DNA of 54,437 bases, taken from an uncultured Succinivibrionaceae bacterium. GTDB lineage: Bacteria; Pseudomonadota; Gammaproteobacteria; Enterobacterales; Succinivibrionaceae. Within the stretch, counting starts at the first letter, position 1; each line of letters starts with the position of its first letter. Positions 36,948 to 48,416 of the stretch are shown in pieces. A program made the position numbers and the translations under genes. Under the pieces are notes generated by a model. The model ran no database searches. It saw nothing but the letters and a program-made list of their open reading frames with translations, and was not told the DNA's origin. The DNA lies in contig CALXYT010000008.1 of NCBI GenBank assembly GCA_944393045.1, forward strand, positions 1 to 54,437, read 5' to 3'.

Positions 36948-37467
36948 GAATATTGTTTTTCCAAATAATGATATTACTTCTTTGCACAAACTATTGCCTA
37001 TAAAAAGCATTAACCTGCTTTTATGGGTAATTAGTTTAGAACTAACTTTGAGATAAGCTTATGCTTTTTAATTCCAAACTTTTAAGACACTTTTATTGAT
37101 TTAGCAGAAACCACTAATTCGTATAACTGCGCTTTTTTAGAAAAATCCCAACACAAAATCATCTAGGTAATCCTGGTACTTTTCTATATATTACGCGCCA
37201 TTGAAATGAAAATTAATTGAAAAGATTAAGGATAGTTAGATGCAGGCAATTTTTTGCACACTAAAAACTTTTATTACTTAAAACATAAATATAAGTATCT
37301 TGTTTTATAAAGCCCGGTGATTATAAACTGAAAGCTGTAAAAAGTAAAATTTTTTGTGATGTTTATCAAAAAAAAGATCGGTATTTACTTTTGGCTTTTG
37401 CTTTTAGGTAAATTACTCAACAGCCTAAGAGTAAAGGAAAAACTAGTAAAAAATATTATCATTACTC
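36948..37467. other. Divergent region between deaD and the leu operon
   Basis: Contains the deaD 5' region on the minus strand. A 13-codon ORF at 37240-37281 with AAGGA upstream is visible but is too short to support as a gene. No clear deaD promoter is seen. Confidence 0.4.
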
Positions 37468-37496
37468 TTGCGAAGGTTAATATTATTTGGTATTAT
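37468..37496 (+). promoter_or_regulatory. Sigma-70 promoter of the leucine operon
   Basis: TTGCGA, 17 bases, TATTAT, placed 35 bases before the leader peptide start. This gives a leader transcript through leuL and the attenuator before leuA. Confidence 0.7.
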
Positions 37497-37531
37497 TTTT
37501 GTGGTTTAAGTAAGAAGGTTTTTTGAATAAC

Positions 37532-37603
37532 ATGAAGTTAATAGCTTTACGTTCCCTACTAATGTCTCTACTACTATGTAACAATAGTCGTACGGGTTTT
37601 TAG
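37532..37603 (+). CDS. leuL: Leucine operon leader peptide
   Basis: A 23-codon ORF, ATG to TAG, between the leu promoter and leuA. Seven of 23 codons are Leu (positions 3, 6, 9, 10, 13, 14, 15), including CTA pairs and a CTA triplet, a rare codon, exactly what transcription attenuation needs. E. coli LeuL (28 residues) has four consecutive Leu codons; the peptides are not homologous in detail, only in design. An AAGG lies 13 bases before the ATG, a somewhat long spacing. Ribosome stalling at the CTA run when leucyl-tRNA is scarce would favour the antiterminator described for 37592-37669. Confidence 0.85.
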   Translation: MKLIALRSLLMSLLLCNNSRTGF

Positions 37604-37669
37604 TTGTCGAAAATATTCAAAAGGCTGATATAGGATTTCATGAACCCGTGCAAAATAGCGCGGGTTTTT
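37592..37669 (+). promoter_or_regulatory. Leu attenuator: terminator hairpin with competing antiterminator
   Basis: The terminator is a 9-bp stem, AACCCGTGC (37643-37651) with GCGCGGGTT (37658-37666), six-base loop, then TTTTT. The segment ACGGGTT at 37592-37598, at the end of leuL, is exactly complementary to AACCCGT (37643-37649), so it can form an antiterminator instead. Stalling in leuL leaves this segment free. This is the classical amino-acid attenuation layout. Confidence 0.85.
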
Positions 37670-37715
37670 GCTTAATTAGTACGCGCATTTGCACAGCTCA
37701 AAGGAGTTTTTTTAA

Positions 37716-40525
<2,810 letters not shown>

Positions 40526-40526
40526 A

Positions 40527-41924
40527 ATGGGTAAGACCTTATATGATAAAGTTTACGATGCTCATGTCGTATGCGCAAACGAGGGCGAGACTCCAATTCT
40601 TTATGTGGATCGCCATTTACTCCATGAGGTAACTAGCCCTCAAGCTTTTGCCGGTTTAGCTCTACATAACCGCCCGGTTCGTAGACCAAATAGAACTTGG
40701 GCAACAATGGATCATAATGTATCAACATTATCATCAGATATTAACGCCTGTGGGGAACTTGGCAAAATTCAGATGCAGACTCTTATTGATAACTGCGCAA
40801 AATTTAATGTTCCTTTATATGGTCTTGGTCATAAGTGGCAAGGTATTGTTCATGTTATAGGACCGCAAATTGGTGTTACCCTTCCAGGTACTACCTTAGT
40901 TTGTGGTGATTCCCACACTGCAACTCACGGTGCTTTTGGGGCACTGGCTTTTGGTATTGGTACAAGTGAAGTTGAACACGTACTCGCTACTCAAACTATT
41001 AAACAAGCACGCCTAAAGAATATGAAAATTGAGGTAACAGGAACTTTACCTCAAGGCCTAAGTGCCAAAGATATTATTTTAGCAATCTGCACAAAATTAG
41101 GCACAGCAGGTGGTACAGGCTATGCCGTAGAATTTACTGGATCTGCTATTAAGGATCTAAGCATGGAAGGTCGTATGACCCTTTCAAATATGGCTATTGA
41201 AATGGGTGCTAAGGTTGGTATGATTGCGCCTGATGAGGTAACTTTTAATTACCTTAAGGATCGTCCATTTGCACCAAGTGGCAAGGTTTGGGATGAAGCT
41301 GTAGCTTACTGGCAAACTCTTAAGAGCGATGATGATGCTGTATTTGATAAAGTAGTGACTTTAGATGCCTCAAGCTTAAAGCCTATGGTTACCTGGGGTA
41401 CTAATCCTGGTCAAGGGATGTTTATTGATGATCTTATTCCAGCAACAGAAGATTTCACTGATGAAATCGAAAAAGCCTCATGTGCTAAAGCTTTGGCATA
41501 TATGGATCTTGCGCCACATACTAAGATTACCGATGTAGCTATCAATAAGGTATTTATCGGTTCATGTACTAATGGTCGTATTGAAGATATGAGAGCCGCT
41601 GCTGCCGTTATTAAAGGACGCAAGGTTGCCCCAACAGTACAGGCTATTGTAGTACCAGGTTCTTGGGAAGTAAAAACCATTGCGGAAAGTGAAGGTCTTG
41701 ATAAGATTTTCATTCAGGCAGGTTTTGAGTGGCGTTTACCAGGTTGCTCAATGTGCTTAGCTATGAATAGCGATAAGGTTCCTCAAGGTGAACGCTGCGC
41801 TTCAACTTCTAACAGAAATTTTGAGGGTAGACAAGGTCGTGGGTCAAGAACTCACCTTGTAAGTCCTGCAATGGCTGCTGCCGCTGCAATTGCTGGTCAC
41901 TTGGTTGATGTTAGAGATTTTTAG
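40527..41924 (+). CDS. leuC: 3-isopropylmalate dehydratase, large subunit
   Basis: The [4Fe-4S] subunit of isopropylmalate isomerase, acting with LeuD to convert 2- to 3-isopropylmalate. The 465 residues equal the usual length (E. coli 466). Cluster-ligand cysteines are visible in [13 protein letters not shown] (~350) and [11 protein letters not shown] (~408-418). [22 protein letters not shown] (~128-149) is also family-typical (split by me from a longer conserved run). The ATG starts one base after leuB, with AAGGA inside the leuB end, so translation is likely coupled. Confidence 0.97.
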   Translation: MGKTLYDKVYDAHVVCANEGETPILYVDRHLLHEVTSPQAFAGLALHNRPVRRPNRTWATMDHNVSTLSSDINACGELGKIQMQTLIDNCAKFNVPLYGLGHKWQGIVHVIGPQIGVTLPGTTLVCGDSHTATHGAFGALAFGIGTSEVEHVLATQTIKQARLKNMKIEVTGTLPQGLSAKDIILAICTKLGTAGGTGYAVEFTGSAIKDLSMEGRMTLSNMAIEMGAKVGMIAPDEVTFNYLKDRPFAPSGKVWDEAVAYWQTLKSDDDAVFDKVVTLDASSLKPMVTWGTNPGQGMFIDDLIPATEDFTDEIEKASCAKALAYMDLAPHTKITDVAINKVFIGSCTNGRIEDMRAAAAVIKGRKVAPTVQAIVVPGSWEVKTIAESEGLDKIFIQAGFEWRLPGCSMCLAMNSDKVPQGERCASTSNRNFEGRQGRGSRTHLVSPAMAAAAAIAGHLVDVRDF

Positions 41925-41932
41925 GAGAAATC

Positions 41933-42532
41933 ATGCAAAAATTTACTTGTCATACAGGTTTAGCTGTGCCACTAGATGCTGCTAACGTTGATACCGACCA
42001 GATTATTCCTAAACAATTCCTTCAGGCTGTTTCTCGTCAAGGATTTGGTAAGCATTTGTTTAACGATTGGCGTTATTTAGATGAAGCAGGGACTATTGAA
42101 AACCCGGACTTTATTCTTAATGCTCCTCGTTATAAAGGTGCTAGCATTTTAGTTGCCCGTGAAAACTTTGGTAATGGCTCTAGCCGTGAGCATGCCCCTT
42201 GGGCTTTAGCTGACTATGGTTTTAAGGCAATCATTGCTTCTAGTTTTGCGGATATTTTTTACAATAACTCTTTAAATAATGGGTTATTATTAGTAAAACT
42301 TACCCCGGAAGAAGTCCAAAAACTTCATGAAGAAATCAATAAGCATGAAGGACAAAAGATTACTGTTAATCTTGAGGATATGACCGTTACTTGCAATGAA
42401 CTTAAGTTTAGCTTTAAGCTTGATCCATTTAGAAGATATTGCCTCTTGAATGGTCTTGATAATATAGGCTTAACTTTACAGCATGAAAATGAAATTAGTA
42501 AATTTGAGGATCTTTTAAAGCCTTGGATCTAA
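41933..42532 (+). CDS. leuD: 3-isopropylmalate dehydratase, small subunit
   Basis: Swivelling small subunit of isopropylmalate isomerase, partner of LeuC. The 199 residues match E. coli LeuD (201). Visible: [15 protein letters not shown] (~17-31), the substrate-binding loop [18 protein letters not shown] (~77-94) and [18 protein letters not shown] (~98-115). AGGAG lies five bases before ATG and eight bases separate it from leuC. It ends the operon, followed by the hairpin at 42544. Confidence 0.97.
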   Translation: MQKFTCHTGLAVPLDAANVDTDQIIPKQFLQAVSRQGFGKHLFNDWRYLDEAGTIENPDFILNAPRYKGASILVARENFGNGSSREHAPWALADYGFKAIIASSFADIFYNNSLNNGLLLVKLTPEEVQKLHEEINKHEGQKITVNLEDMTVTCNELKFSFKLDPFRRYCLLNGLDNIGLTLQHENEISKFEDLLKPWI

Positions 42533-42543
42533 TTTCTTGCCAG

Positions 42544-42563
42544 GCTACCCTTTTTGGGGTAGC
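42544..42563 (+). terminator. Terminator-like hairpin after leuD
   Basis: GCTACCC, loop TTTTTG, GGGTAGC, 11 bases past leuD. A T-rich stretch follows about 10 bases later, so it may be weak. Confidence 0.55.
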
Positions 42564-42614
42564 AAGCTGTAATTTTTGAAGTTTTTATCTTTTTAAAGAT
42601 TCAGATTGCACATT

Positions 42615-42652
42615 AAAAATCCCCTCTTTACTATTTTGTCCAGTAAAGAGGG
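42615..42652 (-). terminator. Terminator after the DUF2799 gene
   Basis: An 11-bp perfect stem (CCCTCTTTACT with AGTAAAGAGGG), loop of nine, followed on the minus strand by GGATTTTTAA. It can also stop leu transcription from the other side. Confidence 0.75.
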
Positions 42653-42708
42653 TACATATCAATTGTGTAGGGATTTTTTTTGTTTGCTTGTTTTTTGCTT
42701 GCTTGTTG

Positions 42709-43572
42709 TTAATAGCAGTTATAGTCTGACATATATAACTTTCTTGGAGTAACGTTAGGATCTAAGGAATTAATTAAATCTCTAAGGTCGCGACTTAAAC
42801 GTCTACTATTTCTTACTAAACAATCATAACGTTTGCCGCAATCTTTAGCCTTTTGGCTCTTTTTATCCTTCTCATGCTTTAAGCAACGATCGCTTTTACG
42901 CATTTCATCATCAAAATAAGCTAATTTACTATCGGCATCATAAATACTGGCATATGCGGCCACAGCATTTTCATGGGCTCTAAAATAAGGCATATTGCTT
43001 ACAATTGTGTCAACGGTTGTAACGTTAATATCCTTATCTCTACCATGCGCCTCAACCTCTTGCAAAGTTTGTTCAAGCTGCGGTCTAATTTTATATAAAT
43101 AAGCTACATTACTATCAAGATATCTATGAAGGCGATATAAATCATGTTCATATAAAAGCTCTACATGGCTACTAATAAGATCATCAACGTATTGTAAACT
43201 TTGGTGCGCTGCAAAATAATTAACGCCTCGCTGATATACCTTATAAAACTCATGTTTATTATCAGCCACATCACAAATATCGCTTATATTTTTTCCACTT
43301 GCACCTAAGTCCCAAGCTTTATTTACTGTACAAAACTCATTGGCCCCACTTTTACGGCCATTATTATAAGCTACTACATCAACATGAACATATTCACTGC
43401 AGGCATCAAGGTAGCTTTTTATTTTAGTTGAAGCTATGCCATGTCTGCCATCCTCAAAACCTACATTTTCCCAATTAGCAGCTCGGCATTCATCCTCATT
43501 CATTACAGCGCATCCAGGTAACATTACTGATAATGACAATAAAAATGCCATTAATTCATTATATTTTCTCAT
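42709..43572 (-). CDS. DUF2799-family lipoprotein
   Basis: A 287-residue lipoprotein: the signal MRKYNELMAFLLSLSVMLPGC carries a lipobox with Cys at ~21. The first mature part (NEDECRAANWENVGFEDGRHG, then VAYNNGRKSGANEFCT) is the diagnostic repeat of DUF2799, a family of small periplasmic lipoproteins of unknown role. The remaining ~200 residues are helical and charged with no recognisable motif; six or more cysteines suggest disulphides. GGA precedes the ATG. It lies directly beside a degraded insertion sequence on one side and the leu operon on the other. Confidence 0.8.
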   Translation of the reverse strand: MRKYNELMAFLLSLSVMLPGCAVMNEDECRAANWENVGFEDGRHGIASTKIKSYLDACSEYVHVDVVAYNNGRKSGANEFCTVNKAWDLGASGKNISDICDVADNKHEFYKVYQRGVNYFAAHQSLQYVDDLISSHVELLYEHDLYRLHRYLDSNVAYLYKIRPQLEQTLQEVEAHGRDKDINVTTVDTIVSNMPYFRAHENAVAAYASIYDADSKLAYFDDEMRKSDRCLKHEKDKKSQKAKDCGKRYDCLVRNSRRLSRDLRDLINSLDPNVTPRKLYMSDYNCY

Positions 43573-43591
43573 GAGTAATCCTTACTTTTTT

Positions 43592-45069
43592 GAAGATTCG
43601 TGCATAAATGTGAAAAAAAATTTCATTATTCATACACGCCCCCTTGATACTGAAAGGTTTTAAAACCATTATCACTCCTTTTTGGGAGTGGTATTCTTAA
43701 ATTAGAGCATGCAGACATGATCATATCCTTTATATTTTTTATATTTCTAAAGCCATAAGCCTTACGAACTGGCAGGTTTATTTTATTATTCATAATTTCA
43801 GTTCTAGCTTGAGCTTTATAATATTTAAGATACGTTTTTCATGACGTTTAATTTTTCAGCAGGCTCTTTAAAAATCTCAATACAATTATCTTCCACTTTT
43901 TGTAAGAAGTCATCTAACTCCTTTTCAGCTTCTTCTACATCGTCTAACTCAAAGATAAGACATAGAGGTTCTTTAACAGTATAAGCCTTAAAAAGTATCT
44001 GGTGTTTATCAACAATAAAGTCCAGCTTGGATTTTTGTGAAGAAGTAAAATTCTCAGGTGCTTTACCTAAGGCATAAGAAGAACCTTTGAGTTATTGGCA
44101 AAGCTTCTTCGCCAATTCTTTTTCCCCGCATAAATTATCATTACCAGCTGTGTGACCACTCTTACTTTTATTATATTTCTGTTTTATTTCTTTATTAGTT
44201 TCATGCCGGTTATTTCTACGCACTACATCTAATGACTCATTAGCTCATCCAACCACATGGAAAGTATCTATGCATCTTGTAGCATGAGAAATATACCTGG
44301 CAATGCTTGCATCAATCCATTTGCTCCATCTAAAGATACGTTTTTAATTGATAACCGTTGCACTTGTGTAAGCTCTTTGAAGAAACTATTTAGGGTCTCT
44401 GTATCATGTCCTTCTTTTACTCATACAACTTCATTTGTATCATGATTGATGACAACTGTTACATATTTATACCTATTGACGTATGATATCTAATCCATCC
44501 CAATATTGACCAAATCATTGTAACGAACTCTTGAGTCTGGCTCTTAATAATCTTTGGTTCTGCTTATGCAACGCATTATCTCAGATGCAAAACTTTTACA
44601 TACTCTCAAGCCAGATAGTGCTTCTGTTAAATCAAAGAACTTTGTAAAAATCAATATTCTTTGCTACACACTCTTTGAGTCTTGGCAAATATTTCAGTTA
44701 TTGTAGCATCTACATCAAATCCTCTATCCTCAACAAGTGTTTGAACTGTCATACACAGGACATTTCTGACCATAAAAATAACCTATAATCTAAGGATTTT
44801 AGCCCCTTTATCACCGGTTAAATATTCAACATTTTCTAAAGATGCATTATTGACATTAACATTTTTAAAAGTACTGTATCAGATGTTGCCATTTTTTCCT
44901 TCAAGAAAGTTTTTTATTTTACTAATACATGGCATTTCAAATAAATGATCCCTTTCTCTATTAATATCTAACCCTGATAAAATTTCAATTTAGGCTTATC
45001 TTACCATTTTGTCTGTTATTATTTTTTTTAGATTCTGGCTCTTTTTTCGACACTTATGCACGAAGAGCC
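43592..45069 (-). mobile_element. Degraded ISL3-family insertion sequence
   Basis: Terminal inverted repeats are readable: the right end (minus-strand view) starts GGCTCTTCGTGCATAAGTGT, and the left end (43592 onward) reads GAAGATTCGTGCATAAATGT, sharing TTCGTGCATAA. The last 8 bases outside each end (ACTTTTTT and TGTTTTTT) could be a decayed 8-bp target duplication, but they are low-complexity. The transposase inside is broken by several frameshifts and stops. ISL3-type ends characteristically begin GGCTCTT, which supports the family call. Total about 1.48 kb, in the usual size range. Confidence 0.8.
43626..45060 (-). pseudogene. ISL3-type transposase pseudogene
   Basis: Minus-strand pieces in different frames match an ISL3 transposase. 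In order: VKEGHDTETLNSFFKELTQVQ, then SLDGANGLMQALPG (first catalytic Asp, near 44331); CIDTFHVVG (second Asp, near 44258); a middle part ALGKAPENFTSSQKSKLDFI; and the C-terminal ARTEIMNNKINLPVRKAYGFRN (catalytic Glu, near 43800), ending ACSNLRIPLPKRSDNG with the stop at 43626. Frame changes and in-frame stops (for example after DTNEVV, and after QDA) rule out a functional enzyme. The N-terminal zinc-finger part is too decayed to place. Confidence 0.8.
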
Positions 45070-45395
45070 TGTTTTTTTATTTTTAGATAAATTATCTTGT
45101 TACTCTAAACGTACATAATAAAAAGAAGCAACAAAAAAATAGCAAAAACGATTGTTAAAATTTGCTATAAATCTTATTTTTACTAGCTTGCTTATACTGT
45201 TAATTCATCTTAGCAGATGATCTTTTTCAAAAAACTCCTCCTTTATTACATAATACCCTGGAGCTTTATAAGTTTTTAATATGGTAAGTGAGGTTTTATT
45301 CATTAATCATTACTATTTACCTTATAATAAAAAGATAGAAAGATTGTTATTTTTAATGATAACTTTTATGTTTTAGTAATCATAATGAGGTTTTT
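45070..45395. other. Noncoding region upstream of galM
   Basis: AT-rich, no gene seen. A possible galM promoter is TTCATT (45299), 18 bases, TATAAT (45323-45328); the -35 is poor. Confidence 0.35.
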
Positions 45396-46421
45396 ATGAC
45401 TAATGCATCTGCTCAGCTTTATACCTTAACCAATAATTGTGGCACAAAAGTTACTATTATGGATGTGGGTGCAACTTTAGTTGACTTTAGAGTTTTTATC
45501 CCCAAAATTAACCAAGAGCGAAGCGTAATACTAGGCACCTGTAAAGAACTTTATTCTCATCAGCAGTTATATATGGGCGCTACTATTGGGCGCTTCGCTA
45601 ATCGTATCGCAAATGGTTTATGTACTATTGAAGGTGTGCAATATCATATAGAAACTCGCAAAGGTGAAAAACACTCTTTACATAGTGGTGATCATAGCTT
45701 TGATAAAAGAGTATTTGAAGTTGTGGCACTTACCCCTAATAGCATTACTCTTACCACCCACTCACCACACCTAGATCAAGGTTTTCCAGGTGATGTAACA
45801 CTTATTGTAACCTATACTCTTGATGATACTAATGGTCTTAAGATTACTTATGAGGCTACTACCACCAAGGCAACGCCTTTAAATATTACCAATCATGCTT
45901 ATTGGAATTTAAATGGTGATGCCGATAGTGCTTGTGCCTCAAATTTTGGGCATGAAGTTACCATTCCTGCTGATTTTTATCTTCCTCTAGATAATGAATC
46001 TATACCAACTGGAGAATTTAAAGCAGTAGACGGCACTATTTTTGATTTAAGAAATAAAGTAACTATAACTCCTGAGTTACTGGCAAACGAGGCGTTAAAA
46101 GCAACTAAAGGCTATGATCACCCTTATATCTTAAATAAGAACAATGGGAAAGATGGCGTAATAGTAACAAGCGCTGATAAACTTTTGCAATTATCAGTTA
46201 AAACTGATTACCCGGCTGTACATTTTTATACAGCCAATTACTTTACTAATGCCCCTACTCGCCGTGGTAATGAATCGTATCATGACTTTGCGGCTATTGC
46301 TATTGAACCTGAGTATTATCCAAACTTTGTGAATGAACCAAACTTTACTAAAGATTGTCCTTTAGTAACTCCTGAGAAACCTTTAAAGAAATTCATTTAC
46401 AACAAGATAAAGACTATTTAA
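45396..46421 (+). CDS. galM: Aldose 1-epimerase (mutarotase)
   Basis: Interconverts alpha and beta anomers of galactose/glucose. The 341 residues match E. coli GalM (346). Visible: MGATIGRFANRIANG (~63-77), the two catalytic histidines in HSLHSGDHSFDKRVF (~94-108) and NITNHAYWNLNG (~166-177), and the catalytic Glu in IAIEPEYYPNFVN (~310). GAGG lies five bases before ATG. It is monocistronic, not in a gal operon: no galT, galK or galE is nearby, so it may serve general sugar use. Confidence 0.93.
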   Translation: MTNASAQLYTLTNNCGTKVTIMDVGATLVDFRVFIPKINQERSVILGTCKELYSHQQLYMGATIGRFANRIANGLCTIEGVQYHIETRKGEKHSLHSGDHSFDKRVFEVVALTPNSITLTTHSPHLDQGFPGDVTLIVTYTLDDTNGLKITYEATTTKATPLNITNHAYWNLNGDADSACASNFGHEVTIPADFYLPLDNESIPTGEFKAVDGTIFDLRNKVTITPELLANEALKATKGYDHPYILNKNNGKDGVIVTSADKLLQLSVKTDYPAVHFYTANYFTNAPTRRGNESYHDFAAIAIEPEYYPNFVNEPNFTKDCPLVTPEKPLKKFIYNKIKTI

Positions 46422-46560
46422 AAAATCTTTTGCAAGTATTATGTGATACATAACGCTTTTTTTAATTTTTATTAGATTATTGCAGATAATCAATGTTGCA
46501 GAAAGGTAGCTAATTTACTTATAATCACAACAACTTTTAACCTATCTAATCAAAAAAAGA

Positions 46561-46851
46561 ATGAACAGTTACAATAAAGAAGAAAGACGAACATTTATCC
46601 GAGTTGAATTACCAGTAAAATGCTCTATTTTAGCTGATAATACTACTATAAGTGCTGATTGTTTAAACATAAGCGCAACAGGAATGTGTATATCCTTAAG
46701 TTCTGGCAAATTATCCATTGGACAAATAATTCATGTGCATCTTGAGGATAATGATGAAGGGGTTCCTGCACTTAATGCTCAGGCTAAAGTCGTAAGAATT
46801 ATTGACCCCAAAATTGGGCAATATGGTATTCAGTTCTTACATACTTCTTAA
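46561..46851 (+). CDS. PilZ-domain c-di-GMP receptor
   Basis: A 96-residue single-domain PilZ protein. The c-di-GMP-binding RxxxR is in ERRTFIRVELP (~9-18) and the (D/N)xSxxG motif is NISATGMCISL (~39-49); both are intact, so binding is expected. It ends with a typical AKVVRIIDPKIGQYGIQF strand pair. No effector domain is fused, so it would act by protein-protein contact. It stands alone 139 bases after galM. Together with the EAL protein at 9989-12772 it indicates active c-di-GMP signalling in this organism. Confidence 0.92.
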   Translation: MNSYNKEERRTFIRVELPVKCSILADNTTISADCLNISATGMCISLSSGKLSIGQIIHVHLEDNDEGVPALNAQAKVVRIIDPKIGQYGIQFLHTS

Positions 46852-46910
46852 TAGTTTCTAAAGCTTACTTAAGAAAAAGATTTTCTGAAAGTATTTTTTT
46901 ATAATGCAAC

Positions 46911-46938
46911 GTAGGTGAAGATTAACATCTTCACCTAC
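46911..46938. terminator. Bidirectional terminator between pilZ gene and yfcZ-like gene
   Basis: A perfect 12-bp stem (GTAGGTGAAGAT with ATCTTCACCTAC), loop TAAC, in the 111-base gap between convergent genes. Confidence 0.8.
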
Positions 46939-46962
46939 TTATGTTTTTAAGTAAATTTGCTC

Positions 46963-47250
46963 TTATTGAGCGCCGCTTCTAAGCTGGAAGATTAGCTTTT
47001 GAGCGGTACATGAAAACTCAAAACTTCCCTTACGAGTAAAGGTATCATTTTGAGCATCTTCATATTTAATAGCTACATTACTGTCAGCCTTTTTAGCTGC
47101 TTCTTGATATTTCTCAAAAGTTGCTAAAACATCTTCTTTATTGCCCTTTAGCTCAAATTCATACACAGTATCATCTTCATGAATAACTGTGCCTATTTCA
47201 GCTGTGCAACCGCAATCTGTGCAACATTCCTTAAAAATTTCATCAGCCAT
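46963..47250 (-). CDS. YfcZ/YiiS-family protein (DUF406)
   Basis: A 95-residue protein with N-terminal cysteines ECCTDCGC (~8-15) and a C-terminal FEFSCTAQKLIFQL matching the E. coli YfcZ pattern (FACEAEMLIFQL). The middle (YEFELKGNKEDVLATFEKYQEAAKKA) is the usual ferredoxin-like half. The function of the family is unknown. GGA precedes the ATG. Monocistronic, convergent with the PilZ gene. Confidence 0.85.
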   Translation of the reverse strand: MADEIFKECCTDCGCTAEIGTVIHEDDTVYEFELKGNKEDVLATFEKYQEAAKKADSNVAIKYEDAQNDTFTRKGSFEFSCTAQKLIFQLRSGAQ

Positions 47251-47372
47251 ATAGCATCCTTATTATGTTAAAAGTTAATATTTAGTTTTTTACCCAATAT
47301 CAAATCATCACTTTCTATTGTAGCTTATTTAGCTTCATTACGTGCTCTTTTTAAGTAAGATTTATTATCACT

Positions 47373-48311
47373 TTAATAAAAAAACACGACCACAAGAGCA
47401 AATATGAAATTTACTAACGAAGCACCTAAAGAAGTCTTTTTTAACATTGGATCCAAAGCGCCATCAGTATTTTTTATGTTAATACAAAAAAATGAGGCTT
47501 TAATTAGTGGAATAAAGGCAATAAGCATTATTACTAACGCATAGATATTGGCAATTATCGTTAAGGCATATACTGCAACTATTATAGTAAGCATTAAAAG
47601 CGCAAGATGATAATACTTCCCGCCTTTCAGCCCAAGCTTTACGACTATTGACCTTTTACCAGTTACTCTATCTGATTGATAATCTCGCAAATTATTAACA
47701 TTTAATACCAAAACACTCATAAACCCTGATAAAGCACCAAGCGAAATAGCTAAATATGAAATATCTTTTGCAATCATATATTCGCTCCCAAGCACCGAGA
47801 CAAGGCCAAAGAAAATAAAGACACTTATATCACCAAGCCCCTTATAACCATAAACTAAACCTACGGTATAAGTAATGGCTGCAACTACTGCTAATGCCCC
47901 TAACACTAAAAATAATAAGAGCGCCGTAATATCTTGATAAAAACATAAGGTAACGGCAATTATACCTGAAAGTAAAGCAAGAGCTGTTATAACAAGTATC
48001 CCTATTTTTAATTCCTTAAGCGTCATAGCACCTGTTACAATACCACGCTTAGGACCTATGCGCTCCTTATTATCAACCCCTGATAAGGCATCGCCATAAT
48101 CGTTCGCAAAATTTGAGAGAATTTGCAGTAATAAAGCTGTAAGGAGTATAAAAAAGGCGCATCCAATATAAAAGGTAATATTATTAATTAGCTCCCCTTT
48201 ATTTACTCGATAAAGTTCACTTCCTCCTAAAAACAGCCCTAAAATCACTCCTGAAAGTGATAATGGTAAGGTACGCAATCTGGCAGCTACTAGCCACTTA
48301 CTGATATTCAT
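47373..48311 (-). CDS. menA: 1,4-dihydroxy-2-naphthoate octaprenyltransferase
   Basis: UbiA-family membrane prenyltransferase that attaches the isoprenoid tail in menaquinone synthesis. About nine transmembrane segments. The first Asp-rich motif is NFANDYGDALSGVD (~63-76) and the second NNLRDYQSDRVTGKRS (~206-221); GPKRGIVTGAMT is MenA-typical. ATG at 48311 (312 residues) is chosen: GAGG lies five bases before it, while an upstream TTG at 48326 lacks a site and precedes this same GAGG. Menaquinone indicates anaerobic or fumarate respiration. No other men genes are nearby. Confidence 0.93.
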   Translation of the reverse strand: MNISKWLVAARLRTLPLSLSGVILGLFLGGSELYRVNKGELINNITFYIGCAFFILLTALLLQILSNFANDYGDALSGVDNKERIGPKRGIVTGAMTLKELKIGILVITALALLSGIIAVTLCFYQDITALLLFLVLGALAVVAAITYTVGLVYGYKGLGDISVFIFFGLVSVLGSEYMIAKDISYLAISLGALSGFMSVLVLNVNNLRDYQSDRVTGKRSIVVKLGLKGGKYYHLALLMLTIIVAVYALTIIANIYALVIMLIAFIPLIKASFFCINIKNTDGALDPMLKKTSLGASLVNFIFALVVVFFY

Positions 48312-48370
48312 ATTAGCCTCTATCAAGGTTGTTAAAAGATGAAATTTTAGTTTTAGGGAAAGTTTTAGTT

Positions 48371-48405
48371 TTTGCTATGGCACAATAGAAAAGTGCCATA
48401 GCAAA
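48371..48405 (-). terminator. Hairpin between the ABC transporter gene and menA
   Basis: A perfect 13-bp stem (TTTGCTATGGCAC with GTGCCATAGCAAA), loop of nine, 12 bases past the ABC gene stop. No T tract follows, so it may be a stabiliser or a weak terminator. Confidence 0.5.
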
Positions 48406-48416
48406 TCAGCGCATTA

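Noticed and set aside
37240..37281. 13-codon ORF with an AAGGA site upstream of leuL
   Set aside because: Too short, no run of regulatory codons, and no hairpin pair associated with it; likely chance.
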